Source: Tragulus kanchil (Eukaryota; Chordata; Mammalia; Artiodactyla; Tragulidae). Taken from it: DNA of 64,000 nucleotides. Shown piece after piece: positions 37,780-49,710 of the stretch (position 1 is the stretch's first letter; each line of letters begins with the position of its first letter). The notes beneath the pieces were generated by a model. That model searched no databases. It had not been told where the DNA came from and saw nothing but the letters and a program-made list of their open reading frames with translations. The DNA lies in the NCBI GenBank assembly GCA_022376925.1, contig JAIOJX010000026.1, positions 200,236,400 to 200,300,399 on the forward strand. The letters run 5' to 3'. The position numbers and the translations under genes are program-made.

Positions 37780-39980
37780 AGTGACCTAAACCAAGGCAGG
37801 CTGATTCCACAGCAGGCTCTCTTTATACTGTGCTATACACCCTGTGTGGTTGGGTGTCATATAAAGCAGTAGGAGTAGCTCTGCTTGCTCAACACACTGC
37901 AACCATATCTGGCTGTATCATGAACATATACATGAGGCAAGTCAGATGGAAAGAAAGAGTAATTATGACACCTCCAGCACCTACTTCTATATCAATTCTT
38001 CATGGTAGGATTGTATCCAGTGTCTTTCAGAACATATTCACACCCATTGTGGTCAAGACTGTAGCCACCAGCTTGAATTTGAGATTTTTGCCATAATCTT
38101 CATCCAGAAAGTGCTAAAGAAGGTCTTCCCCTTTCAGTCTGATTGCAGAGAAATAACGTGGTGCACACAGACATCTTTTTAAAAATCAGGTGACCACCTG
38201 GTCTCCGTAATGGGATGGTTTCCTCAGCCTCTATATTCCTAAAAATAACTTCATTCCTTATGAAAACTGACTTGATTTACCTACACCATCCTGTGTGATT
38301 GCCATTGCTGGGCACTGAACTCTTCAGGATAGTGATGGAAGATGATCAGAGTAGTTTCTATGTGATTTAAACATCAGAAACTCTGCTGTCTCTGACCTAA
38401 ATCTTGGATCTGAAAAACCAGAGAACAGTGATGTAGAACTGGTGAATGGAGATGACTAGATTTCCCCAAGACCCTGGAGGGATATTTTCCTTTTCGAGCT
38501 ATTTAGCCATGCTACTTACAATATCACTGTGCCAGCTGCATCTGGGTTTTCTAAACAGCTTGGCCAGAAATGGGGGAAAAAAACTTAAGTGTTTCCAAGT
38601 GTTAAGGAAATGACTTGGGTCACTTTTTGCATGTACAATACATGTGGGGAAATCCGAATTTGGTCCTCAGCTGATTTCTGTCCTGGGGTCATGGATGGGA
38701 GATGAAGTTGAGGACAGTTACATTTCCTACGGGCCAGGCATTTTCTGTTTTCTGCTGTAGCAACTTTTCTTGGCTTTATTTCCACATTGTAAATTTGGTT
38801 ACCTAGTAATTTATGTTCACATTCCTTCTACTAGGAAATGTAAACCTATAAATTTCACAACACCTTTATATAACATTCACAAAGTGACCTAAACCAAGGC
38901 AGGCTGATTCCACAGCAGGCTCTCTTTATACTGTGCTATACACCCTGTGTGGTTGGGTGTCATATAAAGCAGTAGGAGTAGCTCTGCTTGCTCAACACAC
39001 TGCAACCATATCTGGCTGTATCATGAACATATACATGAGGCAAGTCAGATGGAAAGAAAGAGTAATTATGACACCTCCAGCACCTACTTCTATATCAATT
39101 CTTCATGGTAGGATTGTATCCAGTGTCTTTCAGAACATATTCACACCCATTGTGGTCAAGACTGTAGCCACCAGCTTGAATTTGAGATTTTTGCCATAAT
39201 CTTCATCCAGAAAGTGCTAAAGAAGGTCTTCCCCTTTCAGTCTGATTGCAGAGAAATAACGTGGTGCACACAGACATCTTTTTAAAAATCAGGTGACCAC
39301 CTGGTCTCCGTAATGGGATGGTTTCCTCAGCCTCTATATTCCTAAAAATAACTTCATTCCTTATGAAAACTGACTTGATTTACCTACACCATCCTGTGTG
39401 ATTGCCATTGCTGGGCACTGAACTCTTCAGGATAGTGATGGAAGATGATCAGAGTAGTTTCTATGTGATTTAAACATCAGAAACTCTGCTGTCTCTGACC
39501 TAAATCTTGGATCTGAAAAACCAGAGAACAGTGATGTAGAACTGGTGAATGGAGATGACTAGATTTCCCCAAGACCCTGGAGGGATATTTTCCTTTTCGA
39601 GCTATTTAGCCATGCTACTTACAATATCACTGTGCCAGCTGCATCTGGGTTTTCTAAACAGCTTGGCCAGAAATGGGGAAAAAATCTTAAGTGTTTCCAA
39701 GTGTTAAGGAAATGACTTGGGTCACTTTTTGCATGTACAATACATGTGGGGAAATCCGAATTTGGTCCTCAGCTGATTTCTGTCCTGGGGTCATGGATGG
39801 GAGATGAAGTTGAGGACAGTTACATTTCCTACGGGCCAGGCATTTTCTGTTTTCTGCTGTAGCAACTTTTCTTGGCTTTATTTCCACATGGTAAATTTGG
39901 TTACCTAGTCATTTATATTCACAGTCCTTCTACTAGGGGAAAAGTAAACCTATAAATTTCACAACACCTTTATATAACAC
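37780..39980. repeat. Tandem direct duplication 11 (about 1095 bp x 2)
   Basis: Bases 37780-38873 recur at 38883-39980 (offset 1103). The body is identical apart from an A-run near 38580 versus 39680, but over the last about 110 bases of the first copy there are several substitutions and indels. Mismatches again cluster at a copy end. Chained with duplication 12. Confidence 0.96.
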
Positions 39981-41846
39981 CTTCTTTATAAGGTGTTGCA
40001 AAGTGACAGAAGGGCTTGGCTCTTCAGAAATGTCCCTATGGAGAGGAAAGTTCAAAGCCTGGGGCAAATCATTCTGACGTTCAGAGTGTGCAGCATCTGT
40101 GGGTATTGCCCTAACCCTGTTCCCAGTAATAATTTAATAATAAATTAATTCACTTTTTTGAAATAAGAAAATAAGGAAAGATACTAAATCTTTGCCCAAC
40201 CAAACCCAATTAAGCCCAACCATTCCATTTGTCCTCCAATCAATTACAATTGATAGCTTATTTTATTTAACATTTTTATCTATGTCCATCATGCATGTAA
40301 ATTCTATATTTCATTTTTGTGATATTAAGAGTACGGGCACTGATTTCTTTGTAGCTTCCTTAGAGCCCTCTCAAGTGGTCAAGATTACAACAAATGTTGA
40401 AATAGTACTATTGTTTCTGTGGTGAAACTAAGAAGAAGGCTCGGTAGGGGATAGCCGCAGCATTTTTGGGAAACTGCAGAAGGGATACTTGGTGTTATGA
40501 ACTCAAGTACTCTTTTTGACCTATACTATATATTGGTTTTCTTGAAATTATTGAAGGGTTAGAATTTTTCCCTGCTAACATGCTTGGTAAAGTCACATTT
40601 CCTCCTAAGAGCACAAATGTACAAATGAAAGATGGGTTACACAAATATACTTGAAATTTCTTATAAAACCTACCCAATTATTTCTTATCTCTAACCTATG
40701 GGTCAAATGTGCCTCTTACATCTATTTTCTTCAACTTGGCATGTCTTGGAAGCTTTTCCTTTAGAATCTTTGGAAATAAAGTTTTCATAAGTGAAATCGG
40801 GCCAGAAATCGGGCAATTTGGTCCTCAGCTGATTTCTGTCCTGGGGTCATGGATGGGAGATGAAGTTGAGGACAGTTACATTTCCTACGGGCCAGGCATT
40901 TTCTGTTTTCTGCTGTAGCAACTTTTCTTGGCTTTATTTCCACATGGTAAATTTGGTTACCTAGTCATTTATATTCACAGTCCTTCTACTAGGGAAATGT
41001 AAACCTATAAATTTCACAACACCTTTATATAACACCTTCTTTATAAGGTGTTGCAAAGTGACAGAAGGGCTTGGCTCTTCAGAAATGTCCCTATGGAGAG
41101 GAAAGTTCAAAGCCTGGGGCAAATCATTCTGACGTTCAGAGTGTGCAGCATCTGTGGGTATTGCCCTAACCCTGTTCCCAGTAATAATTTAATAATAAAT
41201 TAATTCACTTTTTTGAAATAAGAAAATAAGGAAAGATACTAAATCTTTGCCCAACCAAACCCAATTAAGCCCAACCATTCCATTTGTCCTCCAATCAATT
41301 ACAATTGATAGCTTATTTTATTTAACATTTTTATCTATGTCCATCATGCATGTAAATTCTATATTTCATTTTTGTGATATTAAGAGTACGGGCACTGATT
41401 TCTTTGTAGCTTCCTTAGAGCCCTCTCAAGTGGTCAAGATTACAACAAATGTTGAAATAGTACTATTGTTTCTGTGGTGAAACTAAGAAGAAGGTTCAGT
41501 AGGGGATAGCCACAGCATTTTTGGGAAACTTCAGAAGGGATACTTGGTGTTATGAAATCAAGTACTCTTTTTGACCTATACTATATATTGGTTTTCTTGA
41601 AATTATTGAAGGGTTAGAATTTTTCCCTGCTAACATGCTTGGTAAAGTCACATTTCCTCCTAAGAGCACAAATGTACAAATGAAAGATGGGTTACACAAA
41701 TATACTTGAAATTTCTTATAAAACCTACCCAATTATTTCTTATCTCTAACCTATGGGTCAAATGTGCCTCTTACATCTATTTTCTTCAACTTGGCATGTC
41801 TTGGAAGCTTTTCCTTTAGAATCTTTGGAAATAAAGTTTTCATAAA
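39759..41846. repeat. Tandem direct duplication 12 (about 1032 bp x 2)
   Basis: Bases 39759-40790 recur at 40815-41846 (offset 1056), with about 24 bases between them (40791-40814). It shows more true substitutions than most pairs: four near 40440-40475 versus 41495-41530, and one near 40502. These could mark two haplotypes. The start also occurs near 38656, so this segment is present three times. Confidence 0.96.
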
Positions 41847-42144
41847 TGAAACAAAACCCAGAAGAGCCTTTATCCTCCAGTAGAACCAGGGTGTAGGAAA
41901 AATGAAACTGAGTTCTTGGGACAATTGTGAGGATTAAATGAGAAAATCTGTGTAGAGTATGTAGAACAAGGCCAGGGGCAAAGCAGGTGTTCAGTAAAAG
42001 CCAGTTATGGATATCTGCTCTAAATTACCTACTCTCTTTTGCATGGAGCTGGTACCAATAGCCCACTTGGACCTGTGTGGCATCAGTAAACCCAGAGGTG
42101 ACATACGGAGGGTAAAAAATGATAGAGACAAAAAAAGAGGGGAG

Positions 42145-42382
42145 AATAAATTAGGAGTCTGGGATTAACACATGACTATATATAAAATAGACACACAACA
42201 GGGGCCCACAGTGTAACCAGGGTACTATATTCAATATCTTATAATAATCTATAATGGAAAGGAATATGAAGAAGAATATATACATGGATAAAATAATGTA
42301 TATATGTGTAAAACTGAATAACTGCTGCACACCTGAAACTAACAATGTTGTAAATAAATTATACACTTCAGTCATTTTGCAA
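42145..42382 (+). mobile_element. LINE-1 3' end fragment
   Basis: Artiodactyl L1 3' terminus: GGAGTCTGGGATTAACACAT, ATATAAAATAGACACACAAC, AATATCTTATAATAATCTAT, CACACCTGAAACTAACAATG and TTGTAAATAAATTATACACT. No ORF remains. Confidence 0.82.
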
Positions 42383-43244
42383 AAAAGAGGTAAAAGTAAG
42401 TGTGTGGAGTGGTCAAGGAGACGGAGAAAAAGAAGACAAACATTAAAGAATGAAACTACAAAGAAAAATAAAGCATGGCTTTTCACTATCAATGATCATA
42501 AAGGTTACTCCAGGATCCTGGAGAACATCAGCTGTTGGGTCCTTCTGTTCAATATTGGGCTGTTCCACCTCTTTTCTTCATGTTACCCAACCATCCTCTA
42601 GTAGGGATAGCCACAGCATTTTGGGAAACTTCAGAAGGGATACTTGGTGTTATGAAATCAAGTACTCTTTTGACCTATACTATATATTGGTTTTCTTGAA
42701 ATTATTGAAGGGTTAGAATTTTTCCCTGCTAACATGCTTGGTAAAGTCACATTTCCTCCTAAGAGCACAAATGTACAAATGAAAGATGGGTTACACAAAT
42801 ATACTTGAAATTTCTTATAAAACCTACCCAATTATTTCTTATCTCTAACCTATGGGTCAAATGTGCCTCTTACATCTATTTTCTTCAACTTGGCATGTCT
42901 TGGAAGCTTTTCCTTTAGAATCTTTGGAAATAAAGTTTTCATAAATGAAACAAAACCCAGAAGAGCCTTTATCCTCCAGTAGAACCAGGGTGTAGGAAAA
43001 ATGAAACTGAGTTCTTGGGACAATTGTGAGGATTAAATGAGAAAATCTGTGTAGAGTATGTAGAACAAGGCCAGGGGCAAAGCAGGTGTTCAGTAAAAGC
43101 CAGTTATGGATATCTGCTCTAAATTACCTACTCTCTTTTGCATGGAGCTGGTACCAATAGCCCACTTGGACCTGTGTGGCATCAGTAAACCCAGAGGTGA
43201 CATACGGAGGGTAAAAAATGATAGAGACAAAAAAAGAGGGGAGA

Positions 43245-43482
43245 ATAAATTAGGAGTCTGGGATTAACACATGACTATATATAAAATAGACACACAACAG
43301 GGGCCCACAGTGTAACCAGGGTACTATATTCAATATCTTATAATAATCTATAATGGAAAGGAATATGAAGAAGAATATATACATGGATAAAATAATGTAT
43401 ATATGTGTAAAACTGAATAACTGCTGCACACCTGAAACTAACAATGTTGTAAATAAATTATACACTTCAGTCATTTTGCAAA
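43245..43482 (+). mobile_element. LINE-1 3' end fragment (duplicate copy)
   Basis: Second copy of 42145-42382, carried by duplication 13. A third, 5'-truncated copy of its end begins at 44509 because of duplication 14. Confidence 0.82.
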
Positions 43483-43914
43483 AAAGAGGTAAAAGTAAGT
43501 GTGTGGAGTGGTCAAGGAGACGGAGAAAAAGAAGACAAACATTAAAGAATGAAACTACAAAGAAAAATAAAGCATGGCTTTTCACTATCAATGATCATAA
43601 AGGTTACTCCAGGATCCTGGAGAACATCAGCTGTTGGGTCCTTCTGTTCAATATTGGGCTGTTCCCACCTCTTTTCTTCATGTTCTAACCTCTAACATGA
43701 GTTTCAGATGAACTGGAAGGTTCTCCAGATCCAGTTGTACAAAACGTGGGTTAAAATTAACTTTTCTAGCGTAGTTTAAAGAGACAGCCATAGTCATTGA
43801 GTACCCAGCTAGTTTCTCTTTAGCTTTCTAGAAACCCATGATAACATAATTATTCCTAGAGAATAGTTCTTTTAAAAGTCATAATTTCCTCACTTTCCAT
43901 CAAAGGATGTCCTT

Positions 43915-44090
43915 GAAAGTGAAAGCTGCTCAGCTGTGTCCGACTCTTTACAATCCCATGGACCAGCCATGGAACTCTCCAGGCAGGAACACTGGAGTGG
44001 GTAGTCATTCCCTCTTCCAGAATATCTTCCCAGCCCAGGTTTCCTGCACTGGAGGTGGCTTCTTTACCATCTGAACCACCAGGGAAGCCC
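43915..44090 (-). mobile_element. Bov-tA SINE
   Basis: Complement orientation: GAAAGTGAAAGCTGCTCAGC, GTGTCCGACTCTTTACAATC, through GAACCACCAGGGAAGCCC. A small deletion in the middle. Both termini are preserved. Confidence 0.93.
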
Positions 44091-45016
44091 AAAGAATGTA
44101 GTTACTCAAGTATCAAATCTTTCTTGATAAGACCCTGTCCTCTGTAAATGTGTCACTTGTAAGAATTATGCTCCTGGCTGGTCATTAAAAGCTGGGACAC
44201 TCCTTTACTTTATGAGTGTGATTTAGAGCCTTACAGTACCAATTTTCTAAACACCATCCTTATGGTCTGAAAAAAGGTAAAGCAACTTCAAAAAACAAAA
44301 AATAAATATTTATTTATTTACTTTTGCCATGAGATGGCTCCTATATTGAAAGAAATCAGAGGTTTATTATGAGAGTGTGAAATGACTTTTGCAGTTCTTG
44401 GGAAAAGATTGTAGAAACTGACTGTGTCAAAAGAAAAGTAAGAGAATGGCCCCCCCTATATTGAAAGAAATCAGTAGGTTTATTGAAGGGGAGTAACTAA
44501 AATGCTGGGTAAAACTGAATAACTGCTGCACACCTGAAACTAACAATGTTGTAAATAAATTATACACTTCAGTCATTTTGCAAAAAAGAGGTAAAAGTAA
44601 GTGTGTGGAGTGGTCAAGGAGACGGAGAAAAAGAAGACAAACATTAAAGAATGAAACTACAAAGAAAAATAAAGCATGGCTTTTCACTATCAATGATCAT
44701 AAAGGTTACTCCAGGATCCTGGAGAACATCAGCTGTTGGGTCCTTCTGTTCAATATTGGGCTGTTCCCACCTCTTTTCTTCATGTTCTAACCTCTAACAT
44801 GAGTTTCAGATGAACTGGAAGGTTCTCCAGATCCAGTTGTACAAAACGTGGGTTAAAATTAACTTTTCTAGCGTAGTTTAAAGAGACAGCCATAGTCATT
44901 GAGTACCCAGCTAGTTTCTCTTTAGCTTTCTAGAAACCCATGATAACATAATTATTCCTAGAGAATAGTTCTTTTAAAAGTCATAATTTCCTCACTTTCC
45001 ATCAAAGGATGTCCTT

Positions 45017-45192
45017 GAAAGTGAAAGCTGCTCAGCTGTGTCCGACTCTTTACAATCCCATGGACCAGCCATGGAACTCTCCAGGCAGGAACACTGGAGT
45101 GGGTAGTCATTCCCTCTTCCAGAATATCTTCCCAGCCCAGGTTTCCTGCACTGGAGGTGGCTTCTTTACCATCTGAACCACCAGGGAAGCCC
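45017..45192 (-). mobile_element. Bov-tA SINE (duplicate copy)
   Basis: Second copy of 43915-44090 inside duplication 14. Confidence 0.93.
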
Positions 45193-45552
45193 AAAGAATG
45201 TAGTTACTCAAGTATCAAATCTTTCTTGATAAGACCCTGTCCTCTGTAAATGTGTCACTTGTAAGAATTATGCTCCTGGCTGGTCATTAAAAGCTGGGAC
45301 ACTCCTTTACTTTATGAGTGTGATTTAGAGCCTTACAGTACCAATTTTCTAAACACCATCCTTATGGTCTGAAAAAAGGTAAAGCAACTTCAAAAAACAA
45401 AAAATAAATATTTATTTATTTACTTTTGCCATGAGATGGCTCCTATATTGAAAGAAATCAGAGGTTTATTATGAGAGTGTGAAATGACTTTTGCAGTTCT
45501 TGGGAAAAGATTGTAGAAACTGACTGTGTCAAAAGAAAAGTAAGAGAATGGC

Positions 45553-46278
45553 TTTCTTCTCCACTAGCAAAGGATCAGGATGGTGATAGAAAGGTGCTCT
45601 GTTCAAGGAGCACTGGGGAGCTGTAATGACAGAACTACTCTGAACTGTCCATTCCTCAGCCCCTCCATTGAAGACTGAAGAAGGGCTGTTGGCAAGATGA
45701 GTGTAGTGTGGGACTAAGGGACAACTCGGGAGATCTGGGGGCCTCGGTCTTAAATCAAAGGTGTGGAAAGAAAATTTCTAAGCATCAACTTTTCTTTAGA
45801 ATTTTGCTCAACCCACCTGGGGGCTGTAGACAATCTTTGAGCTTGTCAGACCTGACAAGACCCTGGATTGGGATTTTCGGCACTGAGAGATAAGCCTGAA
45901 CCAAGAGTGATCTTAACTACCATACCACTGTTCAGAGCAGACTATTCCTCAGGTGTAGCAGATATCTGTTCAATGAATGAATGGCCATGCACCCCTGAGT
46001 GGCCTCATGAGTATCTAAAAGCAGCTCCATAATTTGGAAAAAATCTTGGATTTTCTCAGTGGATTTATGGAAACTCAGCCAGTGTAGCAGTGTATTAGCA
46101 AATAGCCAGAAAGAAAGGTTTCATGGGGCAGTGGGGTAAAATGGGCGAGTGAGCTGATTTTTTTTTTTCTGAGACCATCCTGTTTCTCTCTGTCCCTTTT
46201 TTCCTTTTTTTGCTTTCCATTTGTGATCTCAGACTTACTAGAAATAGTGCTTTGCAGCTTCTTCCACCCACTCTACCA
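45553..46278. other. Noncoding stretch, nothing recognised
   Basis: Unique sequence with a T-run at about 46159-46169. No exon or repeat family recognised. Confidence 0.5.
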
Positions 46279-48543
46279 GCGCTCCCTAGGGGGACAAGTA
46301 AATCTGATGCCAAGAGCTCAGTCACTACCTGTCCAAAGTCTTAGACCAACTCTGGGGAAGGGTCAGGATTTTGGGTGTGCCACACACAGGTTCGGCACTC
46401 AGTCCCCATCACACTGCCCAGGTCAGGCAGGGAGGTCATCCTTCTGATACCTGAAGAGCGGTGGCTTTCACCTCCTGCACTGTGGGTATAACTGCACATG
46501 GTCAGGGCAATGGGACAAAAGAGATCACTCTGACTCTTCAGGTGTCAAGATTAGGAAAATCAATGTCATGGCACAAAGGATGCAACTGCTGGGAACAAAA
46601 GGTTACTACACACTGACCACCAGTTGTTACAAAAACACTGACTAGGTGCTCAAGGATGGAAAAGAGATGAGATCTCTTGACCCTAGATGACAAATCTTTT
46701 CCGGGTACACTCTGAGGCACAGTACTTCATTCACCTTGTCAATAGCCAAGGCAGGAGGATGAACTGAACAGCAATGAGCAACAACCATTTACGAAGCACC
46801 TTTTATGGGCTAGGCACTAGTGGGGGCCAGAAGCAAAGTTTGAAACAAGTCAGACTTTACATTCCAGTGAGAAAAGCCAGAAACACACACAAGAATACAT
46901 TAACAAGACAATACTTGGTCATTATCAGAGCCATTATAAACAAAATTAGTTAACTGATTAACTAGTGGCTAAGGAGGGATTTTAATTGTATGATCAGGAG
47001 AGGCCTCTTGAACCAAGTGATGTTTGGGCTGAAGATTAATGACAAGGAAAAGATTAATGGCTAGGCAGAGATCTGGGAAAGAAGATTTTAGGCAGAGGAA
47101 CAACTGAGGGAAAGACTCTAAAGGAAGAACTAGCTGGCTGTGTCTGAAAAATGAAAAGTGGATGACAGAGATTCAGTGAGCGAGGGAGAGGGACTGGCAT
47201 GTGAGGGAAAGAGGGCAGCTGAATTCTAGTATCCTAGTTATTGGCTGGGATGGGAAGACACAGTTTTAGATGTGGTGCTCATCAAACATTTAGTTGGATA
47301 TTGGGAGTTTGGGATGCCTTTCAGATGCCCTAGTAGATGACAAGTAGATAGTCCGAGTATAGAGTCTAGGGGGAAAGCCAGCCCTTACATATTAATTTGG
47401 GAATTACATAAAATTAACGCGCTCCCTAGGGGACAAGTAAATCTGATGCCAAGAGCTCAGTCACTACCTGTCCAAAGTCTTAGACCAACTCTGGGGAAGG
47501 GTCAGGATTTTGGGTGTGCCACACACAGGTTCGGCACTCAGTCCCCATCACACTGCCCAGGTCAGGCAGGGAGGTCATCCTTCTGATACCTGAAGAGCGG
47601 TGGCTTTCACCTCCTGCACTGTGGGTATAACTGCACATGGTCAGGGCAATGGGACAAAAGAGATCACTCTGACTCTTCAGGTGTCAAGATTAGGAAAATC
47701 AATGTCATGGCACAAAGGATGCAACTGCTGGGAACAAAAGGTTACTACACACTGACCACCAGTTGTTACAAAAACACTGACTAGGTGCTCAAGGATGGAA
47801 AAGAGATGAGATCTCTTGACCCTAGATGACAAATCTTTTCCGGGTACACTCTGAGGCACAGTACTTCATTCACCTTGTCAATAGCCAAGGCAGGAGGATG
47901 AACTGAACAGCAATGAGCAACAACCATTTACGAAGCACCTTTTATGGGCTAGGCACTAGTGGGGGCCAGAAGCAAAGTTTGAAACAAGTCAGACTTTACA
48001 TTCCAGTGAGAAAAGCCAGAAACACACACAAGAATACATTAACAAGACAATACTTGGTCATTATCAGAGCCATTATAAACAAAATTAGTTAACTGATTAA
48101 CTAGTGGCTAAGGAGGGATTTTAATTGTATGATCAGGAGGCCTCTTGAACCAAGTGATGTTTGGGCTGAAGATTAATGACAAGGAAAAGATTAATGGCTA
48201 GGCAGAGATCTGGGAAAGAAGATTTTAGGCAGAGGAACAACTGAGGGAAAGACTCTAAAGGAAGAACTAGCTGGCTGTGTCTGAAAAATGAAAAGTGGAT
48301 GACAGAGATTCAGTGAGCGAGGGAGAGGGACTGGCATGTGAGGGAAAGAGGGCAGCTGAATTCTAGTATCCTAGTTATTGGCTGGGATGGGAAGACACAG
48401 TTTTAGATGTGGTGCTCATCAAACATTTAGTTGGATATTGGGAGTTTGGGATGCCTTTCAGATGCCCTAGTAGATGACAAGTAGATAGTCCGAGTATAGA
48501 GTCTAGGGGGAAAGCCAGCCCTTACATATTAATTTGGGAATTA
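46279..48543. repeat. Tandem direct duplication 15 (about 1128 bp x 2)
   Basis: Bases 46279-47406 recur at 47419-48543. Differences are one G in a G-run (46290) and loss of two bases in a GGAGAGG context (near 46998 versus 48137). A 12-bp filler at 47407-47418 lies between the copies. Confidence 0.97.
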
Positions 48544-49151
48544 TTGGCATATGAAGAGATTTAAAGAAAACAAAACATTGTGTCTGGTTCAGTCCAGCTG
48601 ATTCCATCCCAAATTGACACTTATGGAACTAAGTATAGTAAATGCTAAAGATAAAGAGATCAAAAAGCCCATAACCCCAGAGGAAGGGATAGGTCAAAGT
48701 GGGCATGATTGTTATAATGCAATGATAAAATGGAGGAAGGTACAGACACAAGGGAAACTATATTATGGAGCAAATAATTATTCCTGGGAAGGTCACAGGC
48801 AGTGGAGAGAAGAGGTGATCTGAGAGACAGTCATTTGTTAGAAACAATTTTCTTGTGAGTCCCTTTTAAAATAAGAGCTTATACAGAGACTATAGAAAGT
48901 AGATGGGATTGGTTGCAGAAGTGTTATGGACAAAAGAAAATTCCATTTTTTAATGGCTGTTTGATCTTGGAGATGGCAGTAATCACACTACAACTTATTC
49001 TCCTCTGTGAAAAGAGAAGATTGAGTTCAATGCAGTTTCCTGCTAAGAGAGATGATAAGACAGGGAATCATGACAGGTAACCTATTTTTTCAACATATTT
49101 AAAAGCTATATTATACTACCACCCATATTTCAATATAGGAAATGGCTTGTG
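48544..49151. other. Noncoding stretch, nothing recognised
   Basis: The 69-codon plus frame at 48614-48823 has no recognised domain or neighbours that would support it. Confidence 0.45.
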
Positions 49152-49369
49152 CATACTAAGTTGCTTCAGTCCTGTCTGACTCTTTGTGACCCTATGGACT
49201 GTAGCCTGCCAGGCTCCTCTGCCCACGGGATTCTCCAGGCAAGAATACTGGAGTGGGTTGCCCTGTCCTCCTTCAGGGGATCTTCCTGAGTCAGGGATCG
49301 AACCCTTGCCTCTTACGTCTTCTGCACTGGAAGGCAGGTTCTTTACCACTAGCACCACCTGGGAATCCC
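49152..49369 (-). mobile_element. Bov-tA SINE
   Basis: Full-length complement: CATACTAAGTTGCTTCAGTC, GACTCTTTGTGACCCTATGG, CGAACCCTTGCCTCTTACG and AGCACCACCTGGGAATCCC. Fairly close to the family pattern. Confidence 0.94.
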
Positions 49370-49426
49370 AGTAAATAGTTTAATACAGAGACAGATACAC
49401 TTTTAAGAATATCGTATATATGCTTT

Positions 49427-49710
49427 AAAATTTTTTTTTTTTCTTTCTCCCCACCATGCCTCTTTTATTTTTTATATTTATTTTCATTGATGTTTTTATT
49501 CTTTGGCCTGTGTGGGCCTCTCATTGCAGTGGCCTCTCTCATTGCAGAGCACCAGCTCTGGGCACATGCACCCCAGAGCTCTGGCTCAGTAGTTGGACAC
49601 ATCAGTCCAACTGCTCTGCAGCACATGGGATCTTCCCAGGCCAGGGATCGAATCGGCACCCCTTGCACTGCAAGGTGGTGTCCTTACCCACTGGACCACC
49701 AGGGAAGCCC
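49427..49710 (-). mobile_element. CHR-related tRNA-derived SINE, copy C
   Basis: Complement orientation, T-rich start, TTCTTTGGCCTGTGTGGGCC, ending ACTGGACCACCAGGGAAGCC. Flanked by a 12-bp target-site duplication TATATATGCTTT (49415-49426 and 49713-49724). Same family as 2013-2306 and 52683-53002. A part is repeated at 50628-50886. Confidence 0.85.

Larger units (their letters stand above)
41498..43684. repeat. Tandem direct duplication 13 (about 1087 bp x 2)
   Basis: Bases 41498-42584 recur at 42600-43684. Differences are single-base run-length changes (G-run at 41502, T-runs at 41518 and 41568, and a C-run near 42567 versus 43665). About 15 filler bases (42585-42599) separate the copies. 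Pure homopolymer errors are typical of long-read consensus. Confidence 0.97.
43407..45552. repeat. Tandem direct duplication 14 (1044 bp x 2)
   Basis: Bases 43407-44450 recur at 44509-45552 with constant offset 1102. The 58-bp filler at 44451-44508 looks like a garbled re-reading of about 44338-44380: the words CCTATATTGAAAGAAATCAG and AGGTTTATT recur with inserted bases. Chained with duplication 13. Confidence 0.97.
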
